43,793 bases of DNA from an uncultured Paenalcaligenes sp. GTDB lineage: Bacteria > Pseudomonadota > Gammaproteobacteria > Burkholderiales > Burkholderiaceae_B. Positions 17,853 through 27,254 of this stretch are shown piece by piece; the first letter of the stretch is position 1, and every line of letters begins with the position of its first letter. The notes beneath the pieces were generated by a model. It was not told the origin of the DNA. It saw nothing but the letters and a program-made list of their open reading frames with translations, and did no database searches. The stretch is from NCBI GenBank assembly GCA_947626245.1, contig CANQRK010000003.1:1-43793 (forward strand), read 5' to 3'. The position numbers were made by a program, and so were the translations under genes.

Positions 17853-18548
17853 ATGCGTTTTTTGACAGTGCTTTTGCTTTGTTTGGTCGTGGTAGCCTGT
17901 GGCTCTAACCCAAAGCAAGCATCAACCAGTGATGGCTATTACCGCGTGGCTCGTGGTGACACCTTAACGAAAATTGCACGTCAGCACGGTCAGACAGTGA
18001 ATGAGGTTATGCGTGCTAACAACTTAAGCGACCCACATAAAATTAAAGTTGGCCAGTTGTTGCGTGTTAAAGGGGGCAGTGTGGTCGCTCCTCGGGCAAC
18101 CGCCGGAGCTGCTCCTGCCAATGCCGGCAGTTCTACGGTACAGCCCGTACGACAAACCACCGCTAAATCGGTACCGTCGCCACGTCGACTTAGCTTAGCT
18201 TGGCCTGCTAATGGGGCGCATCGCAAAGGGACTGGTACGCATTCACAGGGTGTGTTTATTAGCGGCCAAGCCGGCGACCCGATCAAAGCGGCCGCGGCCG
18301 GCAAGGTTATGTATGCTGGTAATGGTTTGCGTGGCTATGGAAATATGGTCATCATTAGTCACGATGCCAATTTCATTAGTGTGTATGCTCATAACCAGTC
18401 CCTTAGCGTCAAAGAAGGTCAGTCTGTACGGCAGGGGCAAACCATTGCGCGTATGGGCAGTACGGATACCACGGCAAACCAACTCTATTTCGAGTTGCGT
18501 TACAACGGCAAAGCGGTCGATGTGTTACCGCATTTGCCCAAAAAGTAA
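17853..18548 (+). CDS. LysM plus M23/LytM-domain lipoprotein (NlpD-like murein hydrolase activator)
   Basis: Lipoprotein signal MRFLTVLLLCLVVVACGS at ATG 17853; LysM YYRVARGDTLTKIARQHGQTVNEVMRANNL; M23 fold AAAAGKVMYAGNGLRGYGNMVIISH. Confidence 0.85.
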   Translation: MRFLTVLLLCLVVVACGSNPKQASTSDGYYRVARGDTLTKIARQHGQTVNEVMRANNLSDPHKIKVGQLLRVKGGSVVAPRATAGAAPANAGSSTVQPVRQTTAKSVPSPRRLSLAWPANGAHRKGTGTHSQGVFISGQAGDPIKAAAAGKVMYAGNGLRGYGNMVIISHDANFISVYAHNQSLSVKEGQSVRQGQTIARMGSTDTTANQLYFELRYNGKAVDVLPHLPKK

Positions 18549-18549
18549 T

Positions 18550-19560
18550 CTATGCACGTAGCAGTAAATCGCCGGATTTGATAAAACCGCGTTTTTGCAT
18601 CCACCAGCTAATGCTTAGTGCTAAGACCGCAGGTAATAAAAAGTGGAGCAAGCCAATAGCTATCCAGACCTGAGAGCTTTGACCCATGGCGGCTAGGGTG
18701 CCAACCTGACCCACTAGGCCGCTGGTTCCCATGCCAGCGCCCGTAGGGATGTTTTGCATCGCAAATACCAAGGTGCCAATGGGGGCAAGAATGGCTGCGG
18801 TCAGGGTGGGGGGCAACCAAATCCACGGGTTGCGAATAATATTGGGCAGTTGCAGCATGCTGGTACCTAGACCTACGCCCAGTACGCCCGAGGCTCCATT
18901 TTCTTTGTAGCTCATGGCAGCAAAGCCAATCATTTGAGCACAACAACCAATGGTGGCGGCTCCGGCCGCTAAACCGCTTAAGTTCAGTGAAATGGCGACG
19001 GCGGCACTAGACGTTGGGCCAGTTAGTACCATGCCCATGACTACGGCAATCACAATGCTCATAAAAAAGGGCTGCAAGGTCATGGCCCATTCAATGGTTT
19101 GACCAGTGGCGCGCATTAGTTCGCCCAGATATGGGGCGACGAACTGGGCCACAAGTACACCACTGGTTAAGGCGGTGGCAGGCGTCACGATAATATCGAT
19201 GGGTGTGGTTTTGCTGACTAATTTGCTTAGCTCGCTACTAATAGCAACGGCGACGAAGGCGCCGACTGGACCGCCCCCGACTTGTATGGCTAGACTACCG
19301 ATAATGGCGCTACTAAAAATCACCATCGAAGGGGCTTGTAGTCCATAGGCCACACCTACTCCAATGGCAGCACCTAAACCTGCTTGAGCTAATGTGCCGA
19401 CTTCCATTAGCCAAACCCAATCTAACCAACCTCCTATCGTTTTTAAAATAAGACCAATGACCAGTGAGCCAAACAACCCAAGGGTCATGTAGTTCATGGT
19501 TTCTATGCCATACCGTTGCAAAGAAAATGAAATATTTTTACGAGCTAAAAATTCACGCAT
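18550..19560 (-). CDS. PTS_EIIC_2 (PfoR-like) family membrane protein
   Basis: 336-aa multi-TM protein; family assigned from overall sequence look (QVGGGPVGAFVAVAISSELSKLVSKTTPIDIIVTP, GPTSSAAVA). Confidence 0.65.
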   Translation of the reverse strand: MREFLARKNISFSLQRYGIETMNYMTLGLFGSLVIGLILKTIGGWLDWVWLMEVGTLAQAGLGAAIGVGVAYGLQAPSMVIFSSAIIGSLAIQVGGGPVGAFVAVAISSELSKLVSKTTPIDIIVTPATALTSGVLVAQFVAPYLGELMRATGQTIEWAMTLQPFFMSIVIAVVMGMVLTGPTSSAAVAISLNLSGLAAGAATIGCCAQMIGFAAMSYKENGASGVLGVGLGTSMLQLPNIIRNPWIWLPPTLTAAILAPIGTLVFAMQNIPTGAGMGTSGLVGQVGTLAAMGQSSQVWIAIGLLHFLLPAVLALSISWWMQKRGFIKSGDLLLRA

Positions 19561-19691
19561 AGAGTTAAACTCATTATGAGTATAATTAATAAATGGTGAC
19601 TCATTGTATAGGTTTAAATAAATTTTTGTGCACTTTCATTAAAAATGTAGTGATCGCGATACAATGAGGTTCTCTTTTCATCAGGTACGTT

Positions 19692-21077
19692 ATGACTGCT
19701 TTTTCCTCTTTTTCCGAGCTGCCTTTGCAGCCTGCTTTGCTTGAAACCGTTAGCCAATTGGGTTTCAAACACATGACATCGATTCAGGCACAAAGTTTGC
19801 CCGTTATTTTGGAAGGGACCGATGTCATCGCTCAGGCTAAAACCGGGAGCGGTAAAACAGCGGCTTTCGCATTGGGGGTGTTGCAACACCTAGAGCCCGA
19901 GCGTTTACAGCCGCAGGCCTTGGTGCTGTGCCCTACGCGCGAACTGGCAACTCAGGTAGCCGAGGAAATTCGACGCTTGGCTCGTGGTATTCCCAACGTC
20001 AAAGTTATCGTTATTACTGGGGGCTCGCCTATGCAACGTCAGGTCGATTCCTTGGCGCACGGGGTGCATATTATTGTGGGTACGCCGGGCCGAGTTTTAG
20101 ATCACCTCGAACATCAAAGCATTGATGTGTCTACTATCCATACCTTGGTATTGGACGAGGCGGACCGTATGATTGATATGGGCTTCTATGATGAAATGTC
20201 GGCCATTGTCGAACATTGTCCTCGTCAGCGCCAAACCTTGCTGTTTTCAGCGACTTACCCCGATACTATTGGTAAGGACGCCACCTTATTTGTGCGTGAT
20301 GCGCTACAAGTCACGGTGGAAACACAGGTAAGCTCTAGTCAAATTGAATCCACGTTTTATCAGGTGCCCGAGTCCGAGCGCTTTGATGCGGTGGTTAATT
20401 TATTACAGCATTATCAACCTAGCTCGGCCTTGGTTTTTTGTAATACCAAAGCCAATAGCGATGCGTTGACCTATTATTTACGTAGTTTGGGTGTCAGCGC
20501 TTTGGTGTTGCATGGTGACTTAGATCAGCGTGACCGTGACGAGGTCCTTATTCAGTTTGCCAACCAAAGCTGTACGGTGTTGGTCGCTACTGATGTGGCG
20601 GCGCGTGGTTTGGATATTGCGGAACTGCCGTTGGTGCTGAACGTCGAATTACCGCATCAGGTTGATGTGTATACGCACCGCATTGGTCGTACCGGCCGCA
20701 TAGACCAAAAAGGCCTAGCTCTTAGCTTGTTCGATGATCAAGACAGCGCTTTTATGAAAGCAGCGCAGCAGCGTTTTGGTGCATTGTCTATGGGACAAAT
20801 CCCTGCGGCGTCAGGCGCAGCCTCTATTGATCCAGCTCCCATGCGTACTATTGTAATTATTGGTGGCAAGCGCGATAAAATGCGCCCCGGAGATATTCTA
20901 GGTGCGTTAACGGGCGACGTGGGTTTAGCCAAAGACCAAGTGGGTAAAATTAATGTAGGTATGGTGGTAACGCATGTGGCCTTAGAGCGCAAGATCGCGC
21001 AACGGGCCTTGCAGCGTTTAGAACAGGTGGGTATTAAAGGCAAGCGTTTCAAAGCCCATTTTGTACGCAATGGCTAA
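19692..21077 (+). CDS. dbpA: ATP-dependent RNA helicase DbpA
   Basis: DEAD-box motifs AKTGSGKT, PTRELA, DEAD, SAT, HRIGRTGR; C-terminal DbpA RNA-binding domain GGKRDKMRPGDILGALTGD. Confidence 0.93.
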   Translation: MTAFSSFSELPLQPALLETVSQLGFKHMTSIQAQSLPVILEGTDVIAQAKTGSGKTAAFALGVLQHLEPERLQPQALVLCPTRELATQVAEEIRRLARGIPNVKVIVITGGSPMQRQVDSLAHGVHIIVGTPGRVLDHLEHQSIDVSTIHTLVLDEADRMIDMGFYDEMSAIVEHCPRQRQTLLFSATYPDTIGKDATLFVRDALQVTVETQVSSSQIESTFYQVPESERFDAVVNLLQHYQPSSALVFCNTKANSDALTYYLRSLGVSALVLHGDLDQRDRDEVLIQFANQSCTVLVATDVAARGLDIAELPLVLNVELPHQVDVYTHRIGRTGRIDQKGLALSLFDDQDSAFMKAAQQRFGALSMGQIPAASGAASIDPAPMRTIVIIGGKRDKMRPGDILGALTGDVGLAKDQVGKINVGMVVTHVALERKIAQRALQRLEQVGIKGKRFKAHFVRNG

Positions 21078-21117
21078 TTGCTTGTCATGATCCCGTCCTT
21101 TCTTTAGGTAGTGATAA

Positions 21118-21534
21118 ATGAATACGCAACGCATAGGCACATGGCAAGAATTACAACATGATGCCACCGCTATACGGCACGAGGTCTTTGTCCAAGAGCA
21201 GCAAGTGCCAGAGCATATCGAAATGGATGCGTTCGATGTGGATTGCATCCATGCGGTGATCTATGTGCAGGGTAATTCAGCGGCCACAGGACGTTTATTA
21301 CCCAATGCTCATATTGGGCGCATGGCTGTCAAAGCCGCGTATCGAGGGCAGGGTTTAGGGGCGCAGGTGCTGTTAGCTTTAATTGATCAGGCCAAACAGC
21401 GAGGTCATGCCACGGTGTATTTGTCAGCACAGTGGCATGCGTTGCCTTTTTATGAAAAATACGGTTTTAAGGCCTATGGCGAAGTCTATCTAGATGCAGG
21501 AATAGACCACCGTATGATGCGACTTGATATCTAG
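21118..21534 (+). CDS. GNAT family N-acetyltransferase
   Basis: AHIGRMAVKAAYRGQGLGAQVL acetyl-CoA site; HALPFYEKYGF. Confidence 0.88.
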   Translation: MNTQRIGTWQELQHDATAIRHEVFVQEQQVPEHIEMDAFDVDCIHAVIYVQGNSAATGRLLPNAHIGRMAVKAAYRGQGLGAQVLLALIDQAKQRGHATVYLSAQWHALPFYEKYGFKAYGEVYLDAGIDHRMMRLDI

Positions 21535-21544
21535 CCTGTGAATG

Positions 21545-21588
21545 AACCGCGCCCTCAATGATAGTGTTATTGGGGGTGTGGTTTTTTG
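21545..21588 (+). terminator. intrinsic terminator after GNAT gene
   Basis: AACCGCGCCCTCAAT / ATTGGGGGTGTGGTT stem (with G-U pairs) followed by TTTT. Confidence 0.85.
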
Positions 21589-21682
21589 TTGTTGATGTTT
21601 TCCGGGGCATTGCAACGACGGAGTGAGTCTATCCGGAATCATCGCAGCAATCACCTCCACGCGTCTTTTAGACGAAGCTGTT

Positions 21683-21729
21683 TCGACAGGAAATGAGTTG
21701 CGTGTAGAATAGAGTTGTATAGTACAACT
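21683..21729 (+). promoter_or_regulatory. predicted rnr promoter with 17-bp palindrome over the start region
   Basis: TCGACA-N16-TAGAAT (21683-21710) then AGTTGTA-TAG-TACAACT (21713-21729). Confidence 0.45.
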
Positions 21730-21755
21730 AACCTTTTTAAAAATGGAAGTCCCCT

Positions 21756-24215
21756 TTGACCAAAAAAAACACTACTCCTAATCATGATCTGGGCGAGGGT
21801 TTGGACCGCTATGATTTACCGCCCGACTTCGATCCTTATGTTCCAAGTCGCGAAGACATTTTGACTTGCCTGCGTGATCAAACACAGGCGGTTTCCATCG
21901 AGAAACTCGCTCATATGCTCCACGTGGCGTACCCGCTATCTGTGGGTACAGAAAGGCGTTTGATGGCAATGGTGCGTGACGAACAGTTGGTACTAGATAC
22001 CAAGCAACGTGTCAAAATTAATCAAAAAAGTAGCTTTATTGCAGGACGAGTTCAAGGCCATCGCGATGGGTTTGGTTTTTTGATTCGTGATGACCGTCAG
22101 GGCGCTGATTTGTTTCTGTCACCTAATGAAATGCGGCGTGTGCTGCATGGTGACCGTGTCCTAGTGCGCCCCAACGGAGAGCACCGTGGCAAGCCCGAGG
22201 CTGCTATTGTCGAGGTGTTGCAACGCTCTACTAACCGTTTAGTGGGACGTTTACACAAAGAAAATGGTAGTTTTACCGTAGCGCCCGAAGACCAACGTAT
22301 TAAACACGATATTTTTATTGCTCCTGCCGATATCGGGCCAGCGAAACCGGGTCAAGTGGTTACGGTAGAAATCACGCGCCAGCCTGCACGTCATGTGCAG
22401 CCGCAGGGTAAAATTATCGAGGTGTTGGGCGAAATCGATGATCCGGGTATGGAAATTGAAATTGCGGTACGCAAATTCGATGTGCCGCACGAATTTTCCG
22501 ATCAGGCGCTTGAGCAGGCCCAAAAAATTCCTCAAAGTGTGCGCCCTAGCGACTTGAAAGGCCGTTTAGATTTACGTGATGTGGCGTTTATTACCATTGA
22601 TGGCGAGGATGCGCGCGACTTTGATGATGCCGTATTCTGCGAGGAAATCAACATAGGCCGGGGTAAAACCTACCGTAAAGGTTGGCGTTTGTTGGTTGCC
22701 ATTGCCGATGTGAGTCATTATGTTCGGCCCCAAGACCCCATCGACGAGGATGCGATTGAACGCGGCACTAGCGTGTATTTCCCGCGTCGAGTCATCCCCA
22801 TGTTGCCCGAGGCTTTATCTAATGGTATTTGTTCCTTAAATCCGGGCGAGGACCGTCTTGCTTTGGTGTGCGATATGGTTATCGCAGGCGAGGGGGCTCG
22901 GACCGGTAAGGTCACAGCGTATCAGTTTTATCCCGCTGTCATACACTCGCATGCACGTACGACTTATACGCAAATTTGGGATGCGATTCAGCAACCGTCG
23001 GGGCCGATGGCTCAGCAGTTAGCGCAGCTTTACCCGATGGTACAAAGCAGCTACGAGCTTTTTCAGATTTTGCTTGAGCAGCGCAAACAGCGTGGTGCTA
23101 TCGACTTTGATACGGTGGAAACCAAAATTGTGTGTAACGAGGTAGGGCGCATCGAGCGTATCGAACCGTTAGTGCGCAACGATGCCCATAAGCTCATCGA
23201 GGAATTCATGTTGGCAGCTAATACGTGTGCTGCCGATTTCATGACGCGTCATAAGCGATTGGGTCTGTATCGAGTACACGAAGGCCCTACGGTCGTAAAA
23301 CTGCAAGCCTTCCGCGATTACTTGCGTACTTTAGGTTTGCAGCTCGAGGGGGGGGATGAGCCCACGACAGCCGATTTTGCTCGTTTAATCGAGCAAGTCA
23401 AAGGGCGAACCGACTTTGAAATTATTCAAACGATGTGTTTGCGTTCCTTGCAGCAGGCTATTTATACGCCTGATAACAATGGACACTTTGGCTTATCGTA
23501 CCCGCTGTATACGCACTTTACTTCGCCCATTCGTCGTTATCCCGATTTGTTAACGCATCGCGTGATCAAAGGTATTTTGAAAAACCAACGCTATGTGCCA
23601 GATCTTGCCCCCGAAGAAGGCGATGATCTTTTGACTCGCAACGAACGTGAGCAGTCCTTGTGGGAGCGTCTGGGTATTATGCTGTCCTCGCGCGAACGCC
23701 GTGCTGATGAGGCTTCTTATGATGTGCAGGCGTGGCTCAAGTGTTATTTTATGCAAGACCACGTTGGCGAGGTCTATAGCGGTAAAATCACAGGGGTGGC
23801 TCCTTTTGGTATTTTTATTACCCTTGATGCGTTGTATGTCGAAGGTATGGTGCATATTTCTGAACTGGGTTCAGATTACTTCACCTTTAACGAGGCCACT
23901 CACGACTTGCGTGGCGAGCGTACAGGCATACGTTATAAATTGACAGACACCGTGCAGGTGCAAGTGGCGCGGGTTAATTTAGAAACACGTAAAATTGATT
24001 TTCGTTTAGTCGAAGGCACAGGGTTTAAAAAACTGACGACTGTGACGGACTCTGAGCGTGCAGGGCGCATCCAAAAAAAGGCGGCCTCCGCCAAACCTAA
24101 AGAGCTCCAAGGTACAGCAAGTCAACGTCGAGCTGCAGCGCGTAAAGTCGCTCGCAAGAACGCGCTCGAAGAACAGGCTGCGGCACGTAAAGCCAAGTCA
24201 AAAAAACGTCGTTAA
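21756..24215 (+). CDS. rnr: ribonuclease R (TTG start)
   Basis: RNB motifs DGEDARDFDDAVF, YTHFTSPIRRYPDLLTHR; S1 domain; basic C-terminus; SD GGAAG upstream of TTG. Confidence 0.94.
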   Translation: MTKKNTTPNHDLGEGLDRYDLPPDFDPYVPSREDILTCLRDQTQAVSIEKLAHMLHVAYPLSVGTERRLMAMVRDEQLVLDTKQRVKINQKSSFIAGRVQGHRDGFGFLIRDDRQGADLFLSPNEMRRVLHGDRVLVRPNGEHRGKPEAAIVEVLQRSTNRLVGRLHKENGSFTVAPEDQRIKHDIFIAPADIGPAKPGQVVTVEITRQPARHVQPQGKIIEVLGEIDDPGMEIEIAVRKFDVPHEFSDQALEQAQKIPQSVRPSDLKGRLDLRDVAFITIDGEDARDFDDAVFCEEINIGRGKTYRKGWRLLVAIADVSHYVRPQDPIDEDAIERGTSVYFPRRVIPMLPEALSNGICSLNPGEDRLALVCDMVIAGEGARTGKVTAYQFYPAVIHSHARTTYTQIWDAIQQPSGPMAQQLAQLYPMVQSSYELFQILLEQRKQRGAIDFDTVETKIVCNEVGRIERIEPLVRNDAHKLIEEFMLAANTCAADFMTRHKRLGLYRVHEGPTVVKLQAFRDYLRTLGLQLEGGDEPTTADFARLIEQVKGRTDFEIIQTMCLRSLQQAIYTPDNNGHFGLSYPLYTHFTSPIRRYPDLLTHRVIKGILKNQRYVPDLAPEEGDDLLTRNEREQSLWERLGIMLSSRERRADEASYDVQAWLKCYFMQDHVGEVYSGKITGVAPFGIFITLDALYVEGMVHISELGSDYFTFNEATHDLRGERTGIRYKLTDTVQVQVARVNLETRKIDFRLVEGTGFKKLTTVTDSERAGRIQKKAASAKPKELQGTASQRRAAARKVARKNALEEQAAARKAKSKKRR

Positions 24216-24239
24216 GATTATTTATATAGGATAAGTGAT

Positions 24240-24986
24240 ATGTCATTGCAAATGCTCGCGGGCTTTCATGCAGTACAAGCCCGCATACGTCATGCGGCAG
24301 ATACCATCAAAGAACTCTACGTGGAAAATGCTCGCCGTGACAAGCGCATGCAAAATTTTATCGCTCAGGCAGAGCGTGCCGGGTTACGTTTGCTCTTTGT
24401 GGACAAAGCGCGCTTAGATGCGATAGCCAAAGGGGTTCGACACCAAGGTCTGATTGCTATGGCGACCGAAGTGCAACTTAGCTCTAATTTAGATGATTTA
24501 TTAGATGGACTCGAAGACGCGGGCGTTAAACCGTTGCTGTTAATTTTAGACAGTGTTACCGATCCTCATAATTTGGGTGCGTGTTTGCGTACTGCTGATG
24601 CTGCGGGTGCTCATGCGGTGATTGCTCCCAAGGATCGCGCGGTAGGTATTAATCCCACCGTACGTCGTGTGGCGTGTGGGGCAGCGGAAACCTTGCCGTA
24701 TATTACGGTGACTAACTTGGCGCGTACTATGCGTCAGTTACGCGAACGTGATATTTGGTTAGTGGGTACCGACGATCAGGCCGAGCAATCTATTCATCAA
24801 GTCGATGGTTTGCGTGGTATGGCATGGGTGATGGGGGCCGAAGGCGAGGGCATGCGACGATTAACTCGCGAAACATGCGACGAGCTCGTTAGTATCCCCA
24901 TGATAGGCTCAGTAGAAAGCCTTAACGTCAGTGTGGCCAGTGCCGTGTGTTTATACGAAAGTTTACGTCAACGTCAACCTCTTTAA
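24240..24986 (+). CDS. rlmB: 23S rRNA (guanosine-2'-O-)-methyltransferase RlmB
   Basis: SpoU motifs [48 protein letters not shown]; next to rnr. Confidence 0.93.
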   Translation: MSLQMLAGFHAVQARIRHAADTIKELYVENARRDKRMQNFIAQAERAGLRLLFVDKARLDAIAKGVRHQGLIAMATEVQLSSNLDDLLDGLEDAGVKPLLLILDSVTDPHNLGACLRTADAAGAHAVIAPKDRAVGINPTVRRVACGAAETLPYITVTNLARTMRQLRERDIWLVGTDDQAEQSIHQVDGLRGMAWVMGAEGEGMRRLTRETCDELVSIPMIGSVESLNVSVASAVCLYESLRQRQPL

Positions 24987-24999
24987 TCCTTGGTAAGTT

Positions 25000-26244
25000 A
25001 TGAATAAAAATGGTTTTACTACTGCCTTGTTGCATGCGGATCGCCGTGCCGGCGTAGAGCATGGAGCAGTGCATCAGCCTTTGCACCCCTCGTCTGAATA
25101 TGCTTTTGCGGATGCGCGAGATTTAGCGGCCGTGTTCCAAGGCAAGCCCGGCTTTAGTTATGCCCGCCAAGGCAACCCCACCACGTCAGCTTTGGAGCGT
25201 AAGGTCACGCACATGGAGCAAGGCACTGGTAGTGTTAGCTTTTCCTCCGGTATGGCTGCGCTTGCTGCGACCTTTTTTACGTTATTGCGACAGGGTGACC
25301 ACCTCATCAGTAGTAAATACATTTTTGGCAATACCAATAGCTTGTTGGGCACGCTCCAAGATCTTGGGGTGGAAATCACGCTAGTTGATGCCACAGATGT
25401 AGAGCAGGTTAAGGCGGCTTTGCAGCCTAATACGCGTATGGTGTTCAGTGAAACCTTCGCAAACCCTAGTACCTTGTTGGCTGATTTGCAGGGCATAGGC
25501 GAGTGGTGTGAACAGCAGCAGCTGTTATTTGTGATCGACAACACCCTCAGTACTCCTTTATTAGCTCCTGCTAAAAACTTCAAAGCCGGTTTGGCCGTTA
25601 ACTCGCTATCTAAAGCCATTGGTGGCCATGGTCATGCCTTAGGCGGCATGGTGACGGATACTGGACTGTACGACTGGACACGTTACCCTAATATTTTTGA
25701 GGCGTATCGTGCTGGCAATCCACAGGGCTGGGGTTTAACGCAAATCAAGAAAAAAGGGCTGCGTGATATGGGGGCAGCAATGGCCGCCGATACCGCGCAC
25801 CGTTTGGCCATTGGCGCCGAGACCTTATCCTTGCGCTTAAAGCAGTCCTGCCACAATGCGCTTAGCTTGGCGCGCTACTTAGACCAGCACCCTGCCGTGG
25901 TACAGGTTAGTTACCCAGGGCTTAGCCAACATCCGCAGCATCAGCGGGCTACGGATTACTTCGGTGGTATGTATGGTGCTCTACTAAGCGTAGAGTTGCA
26001 TGCAGATATTGATGTATTTGATTTCTTAAATGAACTCAAAGTCTTAGTGTTGGCGACACATTTGGGAGATAACCGTAGCTTGGTGTTGCCGGTTGCTCAT
26101 ACCATTTATTATGAAATGGGGGCTGAAAAGCGAGCTTTGATGGGAATCGCCGATAATTCGCTACGTATTTCTGTTGGTATCGAAGACACTGAGGACCTGA
26201 TTCACGACTTTGAACAAGCCCTAGCGCATTTCAGCATAAAATAA
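25000..26244 (+). CDS. cystathionine gamma-synthase family PLP-dependent protein (O-succinylhomoserine sulfhydrylase-like)
   Basis: FSYARQGNPTTSALERKVTHMEQG, FSSGMAALAATF, NSLSKAIGGHGHALGG. Confidence 0.88.
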   Translation: MNKNGFTTALLHADRRAGVEHGAVHQPLHPSSEYAFADARDLAAVFQGKPGFSYARQGNPTTSALERKVTHMEQGTGSVSFSSGMAALAATFFTLLRQGDHLISSKYIFGNTNSLLGTLQDLGVEITLVDATDVEQVKAALQPNTRMVFSETFANPSTLLADLQGIGEWCEQQQLLFVIDNTLSTPLLAPAKNFKAGLAVNSLSKAIGGHGHALGGMVTDTGLYDWTRYPNIFEAYRAGNPQGWGLTQIKKKGLRDMGAAMAADTAHRLAIGAETLSLRLKQSCHNALSLARYLDQHPAVVQVSYPGLSQHPQHQRATDYFGGMYGALLSVELHADIDVFDFLNELKVLVLATHLGDNRSLVLPVAHTIYYEMGAEKRALMGIADNSLRISVGIEDTEDLIHDFEQALAHFSIK

Positions 26245-26494
26245 TACGCTCAATTAGAGTGAATATTTTAATCTGTCAAGAGTTCACAAGTGCTTTGTAA
26301 AATGGTAAAACACAGAGTTAATGCGGCTTTCAGCCCTTTTTTACTTGACAGAAAGTTTAAATCTAGGCTTAATACGGCATGATTGTGCATTTGCTCTGTT
26401 ATGCTGTATAGCTGGATCATTGCCAACCTTTTTTTCACCGCAGCGTTTATATACCTCTAAACGCTGCTACACATCATTCAGGGGTAATTCTTAA

Positions 26495-26770
26495 ATGAAT
26501 AAAACTGAGCTTATCGACTTCATTTCTAACAAAGCTGATTTATCCAAAGCAGACGCAGGCCGTGCACTAGATGCTTTTATCGATGCGGTAACGACGACTC
26601 TTAAAGAAAAAGATTCCGTTACTTTAGTTGGTTTTGGTACTTTCGCTGTGTCCGAGCGTGCTGCTCGTACTGGCCGCAACCCACGTACTGGCGAAACTAT
26701 CGAAATTAAAGAGGCTATTGTGCCTAAGTTCCGTCCGGGCAAAGCCCTGCGTGACGCAGTAAACGAATAA
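26495..26770 (+). CDS. hupB: HU family DNA-binding protein
   Basis: [32 protein letters not shown]...[24 protein letters not shown]. Confidence 0.95.
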   Translation: MNKTELIDFISNKADLSKADAGRALDAFIDAVTTTLKEKDSVTLVGFGTFAVSERAARTGRNPRTGETIEIKEAIVPKFRPGKALRDAVNE

Positions 26771-26774
26771 GAAA

Positions 26775-26832
26775 ATAGGGCGTTTAAATTAAATTATAAA
26801 TAATACTTGCATTTAATTTTCATACGCCCTAT
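26775..26832 (+). repeat. nested inverted repeat downstream of hupB
   Basis: ATAGGGCGT...ACGCCCTAT (9 bp) enclosing AAATTAAAT...ATTTAATTT (9 bp). Confidence 0.75.
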
Positions 26833-26835
26833 AAT
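26807..26835 (+). promoter_or_regulatory. predicted tRNA-Val promoter
   Basis: TTGCAT-N17-TATAAT, followed by GC-rich GTCGTCGC. Confidence 0.65.
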
Positions 26836-26879
26836 TCTTTTTGTCGTCGCAGCAACAACGACATGCAGCAGGACCAAAT

Positions 26880-26955
26880 GGGTGTTTAGCTCAGCTGGTA
26901 GAGCGGCGCCCTTACAAGGCGTAGGTCGGCGGTTCGACCCCGTCAACACCCACCA
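26880..26955 (+). tRNA. tRNA-Val (anticodon TAC), CCA encoded
   Basis: GGGTGTT/AACACCC acceptor, GCGCC-CTTACAA-GGCGT anticodon arm, GGCGG-TTCGACC-CCGTC T-arm. Confidence 0.95.
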
Positions 26956-26972
26956 CCTAGTCTAGAAAAATG

Positions 26973-27004
26973 GAACTATAGCGAAAGCATAGTTCTTTTT
27001 TTTT
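26973..27004 (+). terminator. intrinsic terminator after tRNA-Val
   Basis: GAACTAT(A)GC-GAAA-GCATAGTTC followed by T9. Confidence 0.9.
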
Positions 27005-27168
27005 GCCTATATATAATAAGAAATTAAGGCAGTGATGGGGTGGCTGATGAATAGCTCAGTTTTGTCTTTATATCATCATTAAACTATTTCCTTGTCCTAA
27101 TGTGTAAGCCTAAAAGCCCCTGAATAAAGGCGTGGGCATTTTAGTACGAAGCAACTCATAACGGTATT

Positions 27169-27187
27169 GATAACTATTATCATTACT
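27169..27187. promoter_or_regulatory. putative Fur box upstream of tonB
   Basis: GATAACTATTATCATTACT; 14 of 19 matches to GATAATGATAATCATTATC. Confidence 0.6.
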
Positions 27188-27254
27188 GTTAAGATAGCTT
27201 TTTGGTTTGGCGCCGTCTCCGCGTGCCCGTCACATTTTATTAGTACATGTAGGT

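Noticed and set aside
21597-21694. Short ORF MFSGALQRRSESIRNHRSNHLHASFRRSCFDRK upstream of rnr
   Set aside because: No SD, starts right after a strong terminator, and runs into the predicted rnr promoter.
25158-25619. 153-aa minus ORF inside the PLP enzyme gene
   Set aside because: Ser/Ala/Cys-rich shadow translation of a conserved gene.
26273-26351. 9-bp inverted repeat TCTGTCAAG...CTTGACAGA upstream of hupB
   Set aside because: Arms are separated by 63 nt, and one arm is simply a TTGACA-like -35; chance or promoter duplication cannot be separated by eye.
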